NCBI RefSeq assembly: GCF_022557175.1
Contig: NZ_CP092915.1
Location: 6,448,001 to 6,512,000 of the forward strand
Source: Mycolicibacterium sp. YH-1
GTDB taxonomy: Bacteria > Actinomycetota > Actinomycetes > Mycobacteriales > Mycobacteriaceae
Direction: 5' to 3'
Length of the DNA: 64,000 nucleotides
Under the pieces are notes generated by a model. The model worked only from the letters and a program-made list of their open reading frames with translations, was not told the origin of the DNA and made no database searches. Every line of letters starts with the position of its first letter. Position 1 is the stretch's first letter. The translations under genes were made by a program, and so were the position numbers. Below, one piece after another: positions 63,467-64,000 of this stretch.

Positions 63467-63483
63467 CTCAGTACCTTTCGCCG

Positions 63484-64000
63484 CTAGAAGGTCGGGAAGC
63501 CGAGTGCGTCACGGAATCTGTTCTTCACCGCAACCCCATCCCGAGGTGGCAGCGCGCGTGGGGGTGCGCCGGTGTCAATGAAGATCTGGGCAAAGGTGAA
63601 CGAGAGACGGGAGTTCACACATTCGGCGACGTCGGCGACCTGGCCCTGCTCGCGCACCTTCAGCACTTTCGGCACCCCGAAGCCCGCGGCCACCGCGGCC
63701 AGATCGGCGCCGAGGCTGGAATGGCTGCGCTGCATCCCGGTCTCGCCGAAGTGGCCGTTGTCCAGTACTGCGATGGTGAGGTTCGCGGGGCTCTGAACGG
63801 CTGCTGAGCCGAGAGTGCCAATCCCCATCAGCATTTCACCATCGCCGGTGACGACCAGTACTGGTCTGTCCGGCTGCGCCAGCGCCAGTCCAAGTCCGGT
63901 CGGCACAGCGCCCCCCATCGCGCCCCACAGGTAGAAGTTGTACGGCCGATCCCCGGCGGCGAACACGTCATAGGACGGCGATCCCAGGCCCGTCACGATC
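63484..64000 (-). CDS. ThDP-dependent enzyme C-terminal part, cut by the right edge
   Basis: The frame is open to the window end, so the N-terminus is missing. The visible 171 residues contain the ThDP motif GDGEMLMGIGTLGSAA...VLDN and the GAMGGAVPTGLGLALA region. The build recalls the beta/ThDP-binding subunit of sulfopyruvate or phosphonopyruvate decarboxylases. An alpha subunit would lie upstream, beyond the edge. Confidence 0.82.
   Translation of the reverse strand, partial: IVTGLGSPSYDVFAAGDRPYNFYLWGAMGGAVPTGLGLALAQPDRPVLVVTGDGEMLMGIGTLGSAAVQSPANLTIAVLDNGHFGETGMQRSHSSLGADLAAVAAGFGVPKVLKVREQGQVADVAECVNSRLSFTFAQIFIDTGAPPRALPPRDGVAVKNRFRDALGFPTF

Noticed and set aside
1..64000. CRISPR arrays, tRNA or rRNA genes, intact insertion sequences
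   Set aside because: No regularly spaced repeats, cloverleaf-like sequences or complete transposase genes were seen.

Overview
The window looks like chromosomal DNA of a high-GC actinobacterium, most probably Mycobacteriaceae (Mycolicibacterium-like). The main reasons are a complete yrbE/mce operon with a Mce-associated membrane protein, a DUF732 secreted protein, an MPT64-like secreted protein, a class III adenylate cyclase of mycobacterial build, an FprB-type ferredoxin reductase, and many acyl-CoA catabolic enzymes. No rRNA, tRNA, CRISPR array or intact mobile element was seen.

Positions 1-34 kb hold a large CoA-dependent catabolic region. It contains a DUF35 protein (cut by the left edge), a molybdopterin oxidoreductase, an SDR, four aldehyde dehydrogenases counting the one at 61988-63466, an alpha/beta acyl-CoA dehydrogenase pair, a fused double acyl-CoA dehydrogenase, three ACMSD-type amidohydrolases (one without its metal ligands), four crotonases (two degenerate), two acyl-CoA synthetases, a double hot-dog hydratase, a ferredoxin/ferredoxin reductase fusion, a GMC oxidoreductase and a P450. 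Local regulators are a TetR protein (28623-29288) and a large LuxR-type ATPase (33929-36559). The gene set fits stepwise oxidation and beta-oxidation-like breakdown of a hydrophobic alicyclic, terpenoid or steroid-like compound. The substrate cannot be read from the sequence.

The most interesting observation is a 17-bp palindromic box, RTTCC-N7-(T/G)GAAC on the coding strand. It sits 6-7 bp upstream of a TTG-type -35 and 29-30 bp upstream of a -10-like element at six promoters of this region (431-482, 11652-11704, 12692-12743, 26107-26159, 28443-28495, 29418-29469), with two weaker copies. It suggests one local regulon driven by a dedicated, probably activating, regulator.

Positions 36.5-42.4 kb carry an aromatic-type module on the minus strand: Rieske dioxygenase alpha and beta subunits, a type I extradiol dioxygenase with a complete H/H/E metal triad, an SDR, a bicupin and an LDH2-type dehydrogenase. 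Positions 42.6-52.7 kb carry yrbEAB-mceABCDEF-mam plus two secreted proteins, probably an importer for a hydrophobic substrate. The mce genes are compact and two of them encode predicted lipoproteins.

Positions 52.7-58.4 kb are a looser region with small secreted proteins, moaA, repeats and a possible transposase remnant. Positions 58.4-64 kb hold pyruvate carboxylase, an aldehyde dehydrogenase and the end of a ThDP-dependent enzyme cut by the right edge. A decayed tandem duplication of the aldehyde dehydrogenase/acyl-CoA dehydrogenase junction lies at 5160-5618.
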